In this document: piece by piece, positions 7,984-16,238 of the stretch
Layout: every line of letters begins with the position of its first letter
Numbering within the stretch: the first letter of the stretch is position 1
Source: Anaerolineae bacterium
GTDB taxonomy: Bacteria > Chloroflexota > Anaerolineae > Aggregatilineales > Phototrophicaceae
NCBI GenBank assembly: GCA_022824365.1
Contig: JAJEAA010000018.1
Coordinates: 434,001-498,000 of the forward strand
Length of the DNA: 64,000 nucleotides
Direction of reading: 5' to 3'
Program-made: the position numbers and the translations under genes
Notes under the pieces: model-generated
What the model saw: only the letters and a program-made list of their open reading frames with translations
Database searches by the model: none
What the model was told of the DNA's origin: nothing

Positions 7984-9032
7984 GATCCAACCTCAATAGT
8001 TGTCTTGTCATCCGAATGAAGCAGGCGCTCAAAGCGATCATAGGTCTCGGACCGTTCATCGAAGACATAATCCGGGCGCGTGACGATGATATCGGCGCCC
8101 CCGATAGCGCGCAGGTGCTGCATGGTCTTGTGGATGAGGTCAGCGGGGACCAGCAGATTGGTCTCGAACCACTTCCGCGCCATGCCAGGCGGGCTGGCCA
8201 CCGCCACCACGCCCGGTCCCTTGGTGCCGCTGAGCGCCGGGTTGGCCAGGATGCGCTCCTGCACATCAGCCACCGATGCGCCGGCGATGTTCGCGCGCAG
8301 GGAGACAAACTGGCGGGCGCGGCGATGCGCCTCGATCAATTCGATCATCTCGCGCAGGGTCTCGAGCTTGTCTGACGATTCGCGCAAGCGCCGGCGATTG
8401 CCGATCAAAACCGCTTCCGAAGCGATGATCACGCCGCCGTCCAGCGGACGAAGATGATTCTCCCGCAGGGTCGTGCCCGTCTCGGAAACATCCGCGATCA
8501 TATCGGCGTAACCCATACGCGGCGCCGCTTCCATGGCGCCCTCGGCGTACACCAGCAAGAAGTGCGAAATGCCATGCCGATACAAAAAGCTCTTGGTCAA
8601 GTTGCTGAACTTGGTGGCAATGCGCAGTTGCGCCCCGCGCGCTTGCTGGCGCAGGCTGAGATCGGCGAGGTCGGCGATAGAGGTCACATCAATCCAGGCA
8701 TCCGGCGCCGCCAGCAGCAACTCGCAACGGCCGAAACCCAGCCAGTCAATGACCATCACATCGTCGGTATCCTGGCTATGTTCGGCGACAATGTCCAAGC
8801 CGGTGACACCAATATCAGCCCGTCCTTCGCCGACCTGATTCAGAATATCACGCGGGCGCTGATAGACGACCTCGGCGCCCGGCAGGCTCGGGATAGTCGC
8901 GGTGTATTGCCGCTGATTGGGCTTGTAGATGCGCAAGCCGGCCCGCCCCAACAGGCTGTCGGCCGCGTCCGCCAGCTTTCCCTTGCTTGGCAATGCGATT
9001 ATGAGTTTTCCGGCCGGTCCCGCGTCATTCAT
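7980..9032 (-). CDS. hisG: ATP phosphoribosyltransferase HisG
   Basis: Catalyses the first step of histidine biosynthesis, ATP + PRPP to phosphoribosyl-ATP. The 350-residue chain opens with LIIALPSKGKL. It has the GRADIGVTGLDIV segment near 70 and the PRPP-site region DVSETGTTLREN near 180. After residue about 280 it continues into a segment like the HisG_C regulatory domain (LLVPADLIHKTMQHLRAIGG). It is therefore a long-form HisG, yet it directly overlaps (8 bases) a HisS-like gene that resembles HisZ, the partner normally needed only by short HisG. No other his genes are in the window. Confidence 0.9.
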   Translation of the reverse strand: MNDAGPAGKLIIALPSKGKLADAADSLLGRAGLRIYKPNQRQYTATIPSLPGAEVVYQRPRDILNQVGEGRADIGVTGLDIVAEHSQDTDDVMVIDWLGFGRCELLLAAPDAWIDVTSIADLADLSLRQQARGAQLRIATKFSNLTKSFLYRHGISHFLLVYAEGAMEAAPRMGYADMIADVSETGTTLRENHLRPLDGGVIIASEAVLIGNRRRLRESSDKLETLREMIELIEAHRRARQFVSLRANIAGASVADVQERILANPALSGTKGPGVVAVASPPGMARKWFETNLLVPADLIHKTMQHLRAIGGADIIVTRPDYVFDERSETYDRFERLLHSDDKTTIEVGS

Positions 9033-10575
9033 GCTCGCTCAAGCGCTCCACAACTATCCTCGTCAGGTCCGCCAGCCCGACCTGTCTTTCCTGGTGGCTG
9101 CGCATATCGCGCAAGATCGCGGCCCTCTGGCGGCGCTCATCCTCGCCGATGATGACCACCAGGGCGGCCCCGCGGCGGTCCGCATGCCTTAAGCTGCGGC
9201 GCAGTGTTCTGTCGACGATGCTCATTTCGACGGCGATGCCTTGGGCGCGCAGGTCGGCGGCGATGCCGATGCCGGCCGCATAGTCCTCCTCCGCCACCGG
9301 TATCACAAAGACAGCGGGCTCAGGGCTGCGGTCATTGTCGCTCGGCAAGACGCTATCGAGACGCTCGATGCCATAAGCGAAGCCGGCCGCCGGGGTGGGT
9401 TCGCTGCCGCCGAGGGTGCTGACGAGATTGTCGTAGCGTCCGCCGCCGGCCAGTTGGATCGGCTCGCCGTCCGGCGCGGCAGCATGCAACTCAAAGATCA
9501 AGCCGGTGTAATAATGCAAGCCGCGATTCATGCCGAAATCCAGTTGCGTCCGGCCAGGGCTTTCGCCATATTCCGCTAGACAATTCAGCGTCCGCTCCAG
9601 CGACATCAGAATGTCGCGATCGAGGTCGAATTCCTCCGCCAACGCCCGCGCTCCCGGCAAGACATCGGCGGGCGCGCCGGCCAAGTCTCCCAGCCGCTGC
9701 ATGAAATCCAGCGCCAGTTGCAACTTCGGCGCTTGCTGGTCTTCACGAATTTTACGCAGGAGGCGTTCGATCACTTCGCCTTCGTCGCGGTTGGCCGCGA
9801 TGCGGATATTTAAGCTGTGCAGGAAGTCCGTCACCGCTTGATGCGCTTCGCTATCGGTCATCTCCCGCAGCACATTGATAAGCCGCTGGCTCTGTTCGGC
9901 ATCGTTCGCATTTGCGCTTTCCGCCGCGAGCGCCGCGCCTTGAAATTCAGGATAAATCGTTTCCAGCGATTCCAGCACGGCTTTCAGGCCCCGCTTGCGC
10001 AGATTCTCCATATTCCGCAGCAGGAAGTTGACCAGTTGCTTGCGCAAACCAAGGCGATTCAGAAATTCCTCGAGCAAAGCCGTGTGCCCGATGGTCAAAC
10101 TGTAGTCCGTCACGCCCAGTTGCTCGAGCCCGCTGCAAGCCAGATGCAGCACTTCGGCATCGGCTCGGGGACCGTCCGCGCCCAGGAGCTCGGCGCCAGT
10201 CAGCGTGAACTGACGGTAGCGATGCTGCTGCGGCTTTTCGTAACGGAAGACGGGACCGCTGTATTGAATACGCAGGGGAAGCGGCTCGTCTTGCAGGCGC
10301 TCGACATAAGCCCGAAGAATCGAAGCGGTCACTTCCGGGCGCAAGGCGACGCGCCGGCTCTTGAAGTCAAATTCGTAGAGACGGTCGGCGATGTCTTCGC
10401 CCGATTTGCGCAAGTAAAGCTCGGTGTTTTCCAGAATCGGCAGATCGATCGCGATATAGCTATGCAAGCGCAGATGCCGCTCAAGGCGAGCCTGAATGGC
10501 TTGATAGCGGGCGTATTCCGCGCTGAAGACATCGCGCATGCCGCGCAAGGCGGTGATCTTTTGAGCCGATGGCAT
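9025..10575 (-). CDS. HisS-like protein, candidate HisZ regulatory subunit (or histidyl-tRNA synthetase) with anticodon-binding domain
   Basis: A 516-residue class II aminoacyl-tRNA-synthetase-like protein. Motif 1 is at the N-terminus (ALRGMRDVFS). The ATP/His pocket loop is LRPEVT at 78-83, where HisS has LRPEGT. Motif 2 is GPVFRYEKPQQHRYRQF at 107-123. The histidine-A-type loop RGLHYYTG is at 351-358, and motif 3 follows (AAGFAYGIERL). Residues about 420-510 form a HisS-type anticodon-binding domain that classical HisZ lacks. A helical insertion of about 100 residues lies at about 190-300. The overlap with hisG supports a HisZ-like role. The retained R351 and anticodon domain leave genuine HisS possible. 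Confidence 0.7.
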   Translation of the reverse strand: MPSAQKITALRGMRDVFSAEYARYQAIQARLERHLRLHSYIAIDLPILENTELYLRKSGEDIADRLYEFDFKSRRVALRPEVTASILRAYVERLQDEPLPLRIQYSGPVFRYEKPQQHRYRQFTLTGAELLGADGPRADAEVLHLACSGLEQLGVTDYSLTIGHTALLEEFLNRLGLRKQLVNFLLRNMENLRKRGLKAVLESLETIYPEFQGAALAAESANANDAEQSQRLINVLREMTDSEAHQAVTDFLHSLNIRIAANRDEGEVIERLLRKIREDQQAPKLQLALDFMQRLGDLAGAPADVLPGARALAEEFDLDRDILMSLERTLNCLAEYGESPGRTQLDFGMNRGLHYYTGLIFELHAAAPDGEPIQLAGGGRYDNLVSTLGGSEPTPAAGFAYGIERLDSVLPSDNDRSPEPAVFVIPVAEEDYAAGIGIAADLRAQGIAVEMSIVDRTLRRSLRHADRRGAALVVIIGEDERRQRAAILRDMRSHQERQVGLADLTRIVVERLSEHE

Positions 10576-10816
10576 GGCGTTCGCTCTGTTTGTCTCTCAC
10601 CGTGCTGACGCCGCCCAGCCTACCATTAATTCGCTTTCTGGCATAGTCCAGCGCGTCAGAGGCGCCGGGAAAACCAACCGTCGAAGACATAGAGTAAAAA
10701 TGCGCGCGCAGAGAAAAGCCGTAAATTTGAATACTTCGAGATCATATCAGAAACTCTGTGCCCTCCATTAAACTCAGTGTTCTCGGTGGCAAAGGAAAAA
10801 GGCGCGATTGCTCTGG

Positions 10817-11923
10817 TCACGGGCGCATCTCAAACTCCACGCTGAAGTCTTGCGCCTCGTCCTCGATGAAGCGCAGGAGCGTCATGCCTTCCGCTTCGAT
10901 CGCGCCCAGTATCTCATCAGTCTGCTTCTCAAATAGCGAAACGAGCAATATTGCCTTCGTCTTTTCCCGCTGCGATTTCCAAATCGCGCCGACGAAACCG
11001 TCAATGAGCACGGAGCCAAGCACCCGGCCCGCGGACACGAAGACTTTCTTGCGCTGCGCTTCGGGCAGGATGCGGCGCCGGTCTTTGTGGGCGATGAGTA
11101 TATTGTCGTATTCCGGCAGGAAACGAACGGGCGCGGGCGCTTCCGCGGCGGCGATGGGCAAGTCCGGCAAGTCATACAGCGTCTTGCCGCCCTCGTCTTG
11201 ATAGGTCGCGAGGTCCTGCAAGGCTGGCGCGAGCGGCGTCTTCAGCCTCGTCATGCCGGTCCAGGTTTGGAAGTCCATGACAGTCGCGGGACCAAAAGCG
11301 GCGAGGTAGCGGCGAAACAATGCGCCCGGTTCCGTCGAAGCCGACGCCGGCGCTCCGAGCCAGCTCTCAGCGGTGGTGTAAGTCGCGCGCGTGCCCACGC
11401 CCCAGGTACCGCTGGGCGGGATTTGCACCAGCGGCAGGCAACTACGCACGGCGTAAGCCATCGCTTGTTTGTCGCGCTCGGGCTCGTGTTCTTGCAGCTT
11501 GTCGCGCAGCGCGCCGATGGCGGGCGTCTCCGCTTCCAGATAGGGTTTGGCGATTTCGATAAGGCGCTCGATATCCAGGTCGTGTGCGCGAGCGCCAAAG
11601 AAGGAGCGCAAGCCCCGCGCCAAGGCCGGTTGAATCGCCGCCTGGAAGCGCTGATGGTCGGCGGCGGAGACGAGGTGCAGCGTCGAGCGCAGCCAGGGCG
11701 CGCGAACAACCTGGCGCGACTCCAACAAGGATGTCAGATCGCGGCGCTCGAACTCTTGCAGGCGCGTCCAAAGCCCGATGTAAGGCGGGTTGGGGATCTG
11801 GGATTGCAGGGCGACCAGGGTCTCGATAGCAGCCAGGGGGTCCAGACGGCTTCGTTGCAGGAGCAGTTGACGCGCCAACAGCGTCCGATTGAGTTGCCGA
11901 AGCGAAAGCGCCGTCGTAGCCAC
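10817..11923 (-). CDS. Winged-helix DNA-binding (HTH_42 / YcaQ-like) protein
   Basis: A 368-residue protein of the HTH_42 (formerly DUF1006) superfamily. Support comes from the N-terminal LLARQLLLQRSRLDPLAAI...ALQSQ segment and the C-terminal VRFLPEYDNILIAHKDRRRI hallmark. Members such as YcaQ and AlkX are DNA glycosylases for bulky or crosslink lesions. Subfamily members in this phylum are mostly uncharacterised, so a repair role is family knowledge only. It stands alone, with gaps on both sides. Confidence 0.8.
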   Translation of the reverse strand: MATTALSLRQLNRTLLARQLLLQRSRLDPLAAIETLVALQSQIPNPPYIGLWTRLQEFERRDLTSLLESRQVVRAPWLRSTLHLVSAADHQRFQAAIQPALARGLRSFFGARAHDLDIERLIEIAKPYLEAETPAIGALRDKLQEHEPERDKQAMAYAVRSCLPLVQIPPSGTWGVGTRATYTTAESWLGAPASASTEPGALFRRYLAAFGPATVMDFQTWTGMTRLKTPLAPALQDLATYQDEGGKTLYDLPDLPIAAAEAPAPVRFLPEYDNILIAHKDRRRILPEAQRKKVFVSAGRVLGSVLIDGFVGAIWKSQREKTKAILLVSLFEKQTDEILGAIEAEGMTLLRFIEDEAQDFSVEFEMRP

Positions 11924-12004
11924 TGCTTGTCCCCGCTGCGTTGGATTCCGGGGAAAGTATAACAGAACGTACTGGCCCCGACAGATTTCCTTCAGCCGGG
12001 AAAA

Positions 12005-12030
12005 TGTAGGGGCGCCTCTGTGAATCGCCC
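12005..12030 (+). repeat. Intergenic palindromic repeat, copy 1
   Basis: TGTAGGGGCG followed by a short spacer and ATCGCCC. It is a degenerate copy of the dispersed family described under findings, between the HTH_42 gene and the small membrane protein gene. Confidence 0.6.
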
Positions 12031-12065
12031 TCTGATAAACAGCAGACAGCAGAAACCCGAAATTT

Positions 12066-12437
12066 TTACAGCGGCGTCGCGACCGCCTCTTCCTGGATGT
12101 CCTGGGGCGCGTCCGAGCCGAAGAGTCGGCGCATTACAAAAAGCAGGCAGCCGGCGATAAGGGCGAGAGCGGCGGCGATATGGACGCGGGCGGGCATCTT
12201 GCGGAGGCGCTCAAGCATGCCCTGCGGCTCGCCCAGCAAATCGGCGCGCAGTTCATCCGCGAAGGTTACCGAGGGTTCGACCGGCGCGAAGGCGCTTGCG
12301 AGAGTCCCGATGAGATCGGCAAATTCTTCCGCTTCGGCAGGGAACATAGACTGAGCCGCCGGTCTCTTGATATCGTCGCCAGCTTTTGCGCCCGCCGCGA
12401 GCGCGTCTTGCGCCTTCGTGTCAGATTGTGAAGACAT
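12066..12437 (-). CDS. Small single-pass membrane protein downstream of an ECF sigma factor (possible anti-sigma or partner)
   Basis: A 123-residue protein with a long charged N-terminal part containing FADELRADLLGE near 60 and one transmembrane helix near 87-106 (HIAAALALIAGCLLFVMRRL). It is predicted N-in by the positive residues after the helix. It lies 78 bases after the sigma-factor gene on the same strand. That arrangement and topology suggest a membrane partner or anti-sigma factor, but no known anti-sigma fold is recognisable. Confidence 0.6.
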   Translation of the reverse strand: MSSQSDTKAQDALAAGAKAGDDIKRPAAQSMFPAEAEEFADLIGTLASAFAPVEPSVTFADELRADLLGEPQGMLERLRKMPARVHIAAALALIAGCLLFVMRRLFGSDAPQDIQEEAVATPL

Positions 12438-12515
12438 TATCCGCTCTCACCTCTACTTCAATCACCCGCCAAATCCGTCATAGTCGTCCGGGTTTGTAAT
12501 CCCGCTCGCTTAACA

Positions 12516-13145
12516 TCATGAATTCACGCTGCGCCCGGGGGCCGCGCCACCCAATCGGCGTTCGGCCGCGTCCGCCGGCAGTTGAAGATCATCGCGCAGG
12601 GCAAGCAAGGTGCGATGATACAGGGACTTGACCGCCCCTTCCGTCCGCCCCATGATCGCGCCAATCTCGGCATTGGACATCTCCTCGATGAACTTCAGCA
12701 GAAGCAATTGTTGCCGGTCTTCCGGCAGCCGCCGCACCGCCGCCATCAACTGCGCCTGTTCTTCTGATTCTTCGGCCAGGGAATCCGGCGCGTCCGACTT
12801 TAGCGAGTGGGCGACATAATCATCGAGGGCGATAATTTTGCGCCGTCCCTGATCGCGATGCCAATTGGCGACGATGTTGTGCGCGATGCGGTAGAGCCAG
12901 GCTTGAAAGGGCAAGCCGCGGTCTTCGTAGTTGCCGATATGGGACAAGGCGCGCATAAAAACCTTCGCCGTCAGGTCTTCCGCGTCATGAGTATTGCCGG
13001 TCCGATGATAGACATAATTATAAATCTTCTTCAGATAGCGGGAATACAATTCGCCGAAAGCTTGCGCCTCTTCCTTCGCCAATTCGACCAAGGCGCTGTC
13101 ATCAAGAGCTTCATAGTTGCCGCGGCGGACGAAGAAGTTTTTCAT
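12516..13145 (-). CDS. RNA polymerase sigma factor, ECF/sigma-70 family
   Basis: A 209-residue sigma factor with only regions 2 and 4. Region 2 spans about 25-95 (FGELYSRYLKKIYNYVYHRTG, then DAEDLTAKVFMRAL and the core-binding FQAWLYRIAHN). Region 4 spans about 130-185 (LPEDRQQLLLLKFIEEMSNAEIGAIMGRTEGAVKSLYHR), giving the helix-turn-helix that reads -35 elements. It is followed by the small membrane protein at 12066-12437. What activates it is not visible. Confidence 0.92.
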   Translation of the reverse strand: MKNFFVRRGNYEALDDSALVELAKEEAQAFGELYSRYLKKIYNYVYHRTGNTHDAEDLTAKVFMRALSHIGNYEDRGLPFQAWLYRIAHNIVANWHRDQGRRKIIALDDYVAHSLKSDAPDSLAEESEEQAQLMAAVRRLPEDRQQLLLLKFIEEMSNAEIGAIMGRTEGAVKSLYHRTLLALRDDLQLPADAAERRLGGAAPGRSVNS

Positions 13146-13206
13146 ACTGTACTTCCCTTAACCCAATAGCGCGATTCGGGTTACGCAACTGGGATCGAGC
13201 CGGCGG

Positions 13207-14130
13207 TCAGCATAGTTCCGCCGTCAGCAGCGCCTCGACTTCAGCCAAGCTTGGCAGCGAGGACATGGTGCCGCGTTTTGTACAGGCGAGGCCCGCGGTG
13301 GCGGAGGCGAATCGCAGCGTCCGCGGCGATTGCCAGCCCTGAGCCAAACCATGGCAATAAGCGCCGACGAAGGCATCGCTGGCGCCGGTGGTATCGACGG
13401 CATCGAGCAAGAAAGCCTTCTGCGAGATCTTGCCGCCAGCCTCAAACAAGGCGCTGCCCGCCTCCCCCAGGGTCAAGACCACCTGCCGGATTCCCAGCGC
13501 CTGCAAGTCCTCCGCCAGGGCGTCAATGTCCTGCGAGTCGCTATCGAGGATAAGTTGCGCTTCGAGAATATTGGGGATGAGAACATCAACCAGGGACAAA
13601 TACTCGAAGACAAAACTATCGCGCGTGAAGAAGGGCGCCGGATTCAGCACATTGGTCGCGCCTTTTGCCCGCCCCAGCTCAAGCGCGAACTGGACGACCG
13701 GCTGCGGCACCTCGAAATCGACGAGCAGAATATCGCCCGGGCGCAAGTCCGTCAGCGCCATCTCAATCTGATTTTGGTCGACGCGGCGGCTGGCGTCGGG
13801 CGCGCCGATGAAGCCAGGCAGATTGTCCATGACGACAATGCTCGCCAGGCTGGTGCGGGCGGCGGGATGCAAGCGGACACAGTCGGTGTTCACGCCGTAT
13901 GGGCGCAGGGCGGATAAGAGTTCAGCGCCGAAGATATCATCGCCGACGCAGCCGATCAGATGAACATCATCCGCGCCCAGGCGACGGGCCGCCACTGCCT
14001 GGTTCAGCGCCTTGCCGCCGGGCGAAAATGTGACCGCCGTCGCATGAACGGCGCGGTTGGGCTCGACCCAATCCGGCACGTCAAAAACAATATCGTAGAC
14101 CAATGCTCCTATGACATAGATACGCGGCAT
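13207..14130 (-). CDS. PfkB-family carbohydrate/nucleoside kinase (ribokinase-like)
   Basis: A 307-residue sugar kinase. The N-terminal PfkB signature region is GGKALNQAVAARRLG near 38-52. The C-terminal signature is DTTGASDAF near 245-253, where the usual anion-hole motif is GAGD. The base Asp is kept but the middle Gly is Ser. Substrate preference is undetermined; ribokinase-like NxxxA features (LNPAPF) are present. It is preceded by a minus-strand extended -10 promoter. It ends 61 bases before the sigma-factor gene, possibly co-transcribed. Confidence 0.87.
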   Translation of the reverse strand: MPRIYVIGALVYDIVFDVPDWVEPNRAVHATAVTFSPGGKALNQAVAARRLGADDVHLIGCVGDDIFGAELLSALRPYGVNTDCVRLHPAARTSLASIVVMDNLPGFIGAPDASRRVDQNQIEMALTDLRPGDILLVDFEVPQPVVQFALELGRAKGATNVLNPAPFFTRDSFVFEYLSLVDVLIPNILEAQLILDSDSQDIDALAEDLQALGIRQVVLTLGEAGSALFEAGGKISQKAFLLDAVDTTGASDAFVGAYCHGLAQGWQSPRTLRFASATAGLACTKRGTMSSLPSLAEVEALLTAELC

Positions 14131-14165
14131 CAGCGGGGTCCTCGATCGCTTTGAATAGCAGTTAG

Positions 14166-14174
14166 ATTATATCA
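14166..14174 (-). promoter_or_regulatory. Extended -10 promoter of the PfkB kinase gene
   Basis: On the minus strand TGATATAAT is a perfect TATAAT preceded by TG one base upstream, about 36 bases before the PfkB start. No good -35 is present, as is common for extended -10 promoters. Confidence 0.5.
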
Positions 14175-14286
14175 TGGATGAGATTCTCAATGTGTATGAC
14201 GAGACCAGACCGCAGCCTCCCTTTGCGGCTCAGGGGAGTGGTGGATAACGAGGTTATAATCCCGCCCGTCCGGAGAATCTGATGCC

Positions 14287-14311
14287 GGCGACCCAAAGCC
14301 CGCCCCTACAT
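14287..14311 (-). repeat. Intergenic palindromic repeat, copy 2
   Basis: Minus-strand copy: read on the minus strand it begins TGTAGGGGCGGG and ends with GTCGCC. It has a degenerate centre. Confidence 0.5.
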
Positions 14312-14405
14312 TTATTCTTTCCCAAGTCAGGATTATTTGTCGCCATATCCGCAGAAGTAAAACCAAGTTAGTCATGCGACAAATGAAATGTAGTGGATGT
14401 TGTAA

Positions 14406-14433
14406 GCGGGCGACTCACAGAGTCGCCCCTACA
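14406..14433 (-). repeat. Intergenic palindromic repeat, copy 3
   Basis: GCGGGCGACTC and GAGTCGCCC flank a 4-base centre (ACAG), ending in CTACA. It is one of the best-conserved copies, with a 7-bp or longer perfect inverted repeat. Confidence 0.7.
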
Positions 14434-14529
14434 ATGATTTCGGTTTTTGCCATTCTCTTTACCTTGAAATATTTTTCTCATTACTTTATTGGTTCTACTG
14501 AGTTCAGCACACCCGCGGCGGCGAGTCCG

Positions 14530-14558
14530 TTGGTTTTACCTCGACAGCGGATTATAAT
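14530..14558 (+). promoter_or_regulatory. Promoter of the sugar ABC transporter operon
   Basis: TTGGTT (-35, 14530-14535) and a perfect TATAAT (-10, 14553-14558) are separated by 17 bases. The predicted transcript start near 14565 lies just ahead of the first permease gene. Confidence 0.65.
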
Positions 14559-14609
14559 GAGCCTGTAAGCTCAGGCAACACCGTGGCGCAACTCTGCGGG
14601 ATCTATGCA

Positions 14610-16238
14610 ATGCTGAATACCCGGCGCGGCAGAATACTCATCGAGAACCTGACAGCCTATCTTTTCCTGGCGCCGGCCGGTTGTCTGATTGTCCTCTTCG
14701 GTTTGTTCCCGGTGGCTTTCGCTTTCTTCGTGAGCTTGCATCGCTGGCGCCGTTTCCCCGATGAATATGTGGGATTGGCGAACTACGAAAAAGCTCTGGG
14801 CAACCTGGGTTACATCCTCTTTTTCTGGCTGGCGCTTTTGGGCTTCACCGCCGCCTTGATGTTAAGCCGCCGCCTGCGGACTCGGCTGCGAGAGACAAAC
14901 GCGCCCGGGCAAGGATCGGCAGCGCTGGCTGGCGTGATCAGCGGTTACGCGGCTCTGCTCGTCATCGACTGGTTCTTCAAGCTCATCCCCGTCATCATGC
15001 TGATACCGCGTCAGGTGCGAGGGCGAGACACATCGCTGGCGCTCTTCATGGAAAAGTTCGGCGAGAGTTTCGTCAGCCCCGGCGTCTATGAGGCGGGCAA
15101 CCTCATGCTGGTCGGCCTTCTTTGCTCGATGGTCGTCGTCGGCGCCCTCTTCTGGCGCTTCCGTTCCGCCGCCAATGGCGAGCTGGTCATCCTTAGCGCC
15201 ATCATGACGACGCTGCTGGTCGCATCGGTATTTTTGCTGCGGCTCACGATTCAAGAGACCGAACTGGCGATAAACGCGGCGCGGGACGAGGGCGAGTCGC
15301 TGCCGATCTGGTCACAACTTGTATTCGTCAGCGCCGGCATCGTCTTGATCGCTTTTGCCTACTTCATATTTCAGCGGGGCGTCAAGGCGCTTGACAACCG
15401 GCGTTTCGCGCTGCTGGTCCTGGGCGGGGTCTCGCTCGCGGTCGGGGGCTACATGCTGATGGCGGAGGCGCCGGCGGCATTGGCGGCCGCTGATGACGAC
15501 TTGCTGCAGGGATTCTGGGTGACGGTGATGTACGCTTCTGGAACAGTGCCGGTGCAGCTCACGATTGGGCTGCTGCTGGCCTATCTACTTTTTCAGCCGA
15601 TTCGTTTTCGCTCCTTTTTCCGCATGGTCTACTTCATCCCCTACATCACACCTTTCGTCGCCACCTCAATCGTGTTCCGCGTTATCTTCGACGCGGGCCA
15701 GACGGCGCCGGCCAATCGGATGCTGGCGCTGGTCGGCATTGAACCGCAGCGTTGGATCCTCGAGCGGAGCACGCTTGGCGATTTGCTGGGCTTGCCCGAT
15801 TACCTGGCGGGACCGGCCCTGGCGCTGGTCGTCATCATGATCTATTCCACCTGGACCTATATCGGCTACGACGCGGTAATTTTCCTGGCGGGTTTGGGCA
15901 ATATCCCCGGCGAACTCTATGAAGCGGCGCGCATCGACGGCGCCAACGGCTGGCGCATTTTCCGTCATATCACCCTACCCCTGCTTTCGCCGACCATCTT
16001 CTTTCTCTCGCTGGTGGCGATCATCGGCACCTTCCAGGCCTTCACGCAGATCTGGATCCTGCGCACCGGCGCTGTCGGCAACCGGGTTAATACCGCCAGC
16101 GTCTACATCTTCGACGAGTTGCAAAACAGCAATCGCTATGGCTACGCGTCGTCGATGGCTTTTGTCTTGTTCGCGCTGATTTTGCTGATGACGCTCTTCC
16201 AGAATCGGATTATGGGCCGGCGGGTGTTTTATGGTTAG
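14610..16238 (+). CDS. Sugar ABC transporter permease, MalF/UgpA type with a large membrane insertion
   Basis: Inner-membrane permease of a carbohydrate importer. The first helix (YLFLAPAGCLIVLFGLFPVAF) and the C-terminal core, including the ATPase-contacting EAA loop EAARIDGANGWRIFRHITLP, are typical of MalF/UgpA proteins. At 542 residues it is far longer than the usual 290-320. About 230 residues between the NYEKAL segment (near 62) and the first core helix FWVTVMYASG (near 298) form an insertion with several extra predicted helices. The ATG at 14610 gives the canonical N-terminus; a GTG at 14583 would add nine residues. The downstream permease overlaps by 8 bases. Confidence 0.87.
   Translation: MLNTRRGRILIENLTAYLFLAPAGCLIVLFGLFPVAFAFFVSLHRWRRFPDEYVGLANYEKALGNLGYILFFWLALLGFTAALMLSRRLRTRLRETNAPGQGSAALAGVISGYAALLVIDWFFKLIPVIMLIPRQVRGRDTSLALFMEKFGESFVSPGVYEAGNLMLVGLLCSMVVVGALFWRFRSAANGELVILSAIMTTLLVASVFLLRLTIQETELAINAARDEGESLPIWSQLVFVSAGIVLIAFAYFIFQRGVKALDNRRFALLVLGGVSLAVGGYMLMAEAPAALAAADDDLLQGFWVTVMYASGTVPVQLTIGLLLAYLLFQPIRFRSFFRMVYFIPYITPFVATSIVFRVIFDAGQTAPANRMLALVGIEPQRWILERSTLGDLLGLPDYLAGPALALVVIMIYSTWTYIGYDAVIFLAGLGNIPGELYEAARIDGANGWRIFRHITLPLLSPTIFFLSLVAIIGTFQAFTQIWILRTGAVGNRVNTASVYIFDELQNSNRYGYASSMAFVLFALILLMTLFQNRIMGRRVFYG

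Larger units (their letters stand above)
14131..14529. other. Intergenic region between divergent PfkB and sugar-transporter genes
   Basis: Non-coding. It holds the PfkB promoter, two copies of the dispersed GTAGGGGCG palindrome (14287-14311 and 14406-14433) and an AT-rich tract around 14440-14490. No RNA gene or credible small ORF was recognised. Confidence 0.5.

Noticed and set aside
14225..14245. Lone DnaA-box-like GTGGATAAC
   Set aside because: A single imperfect site in a region without replication genes is not evidence for an origin.
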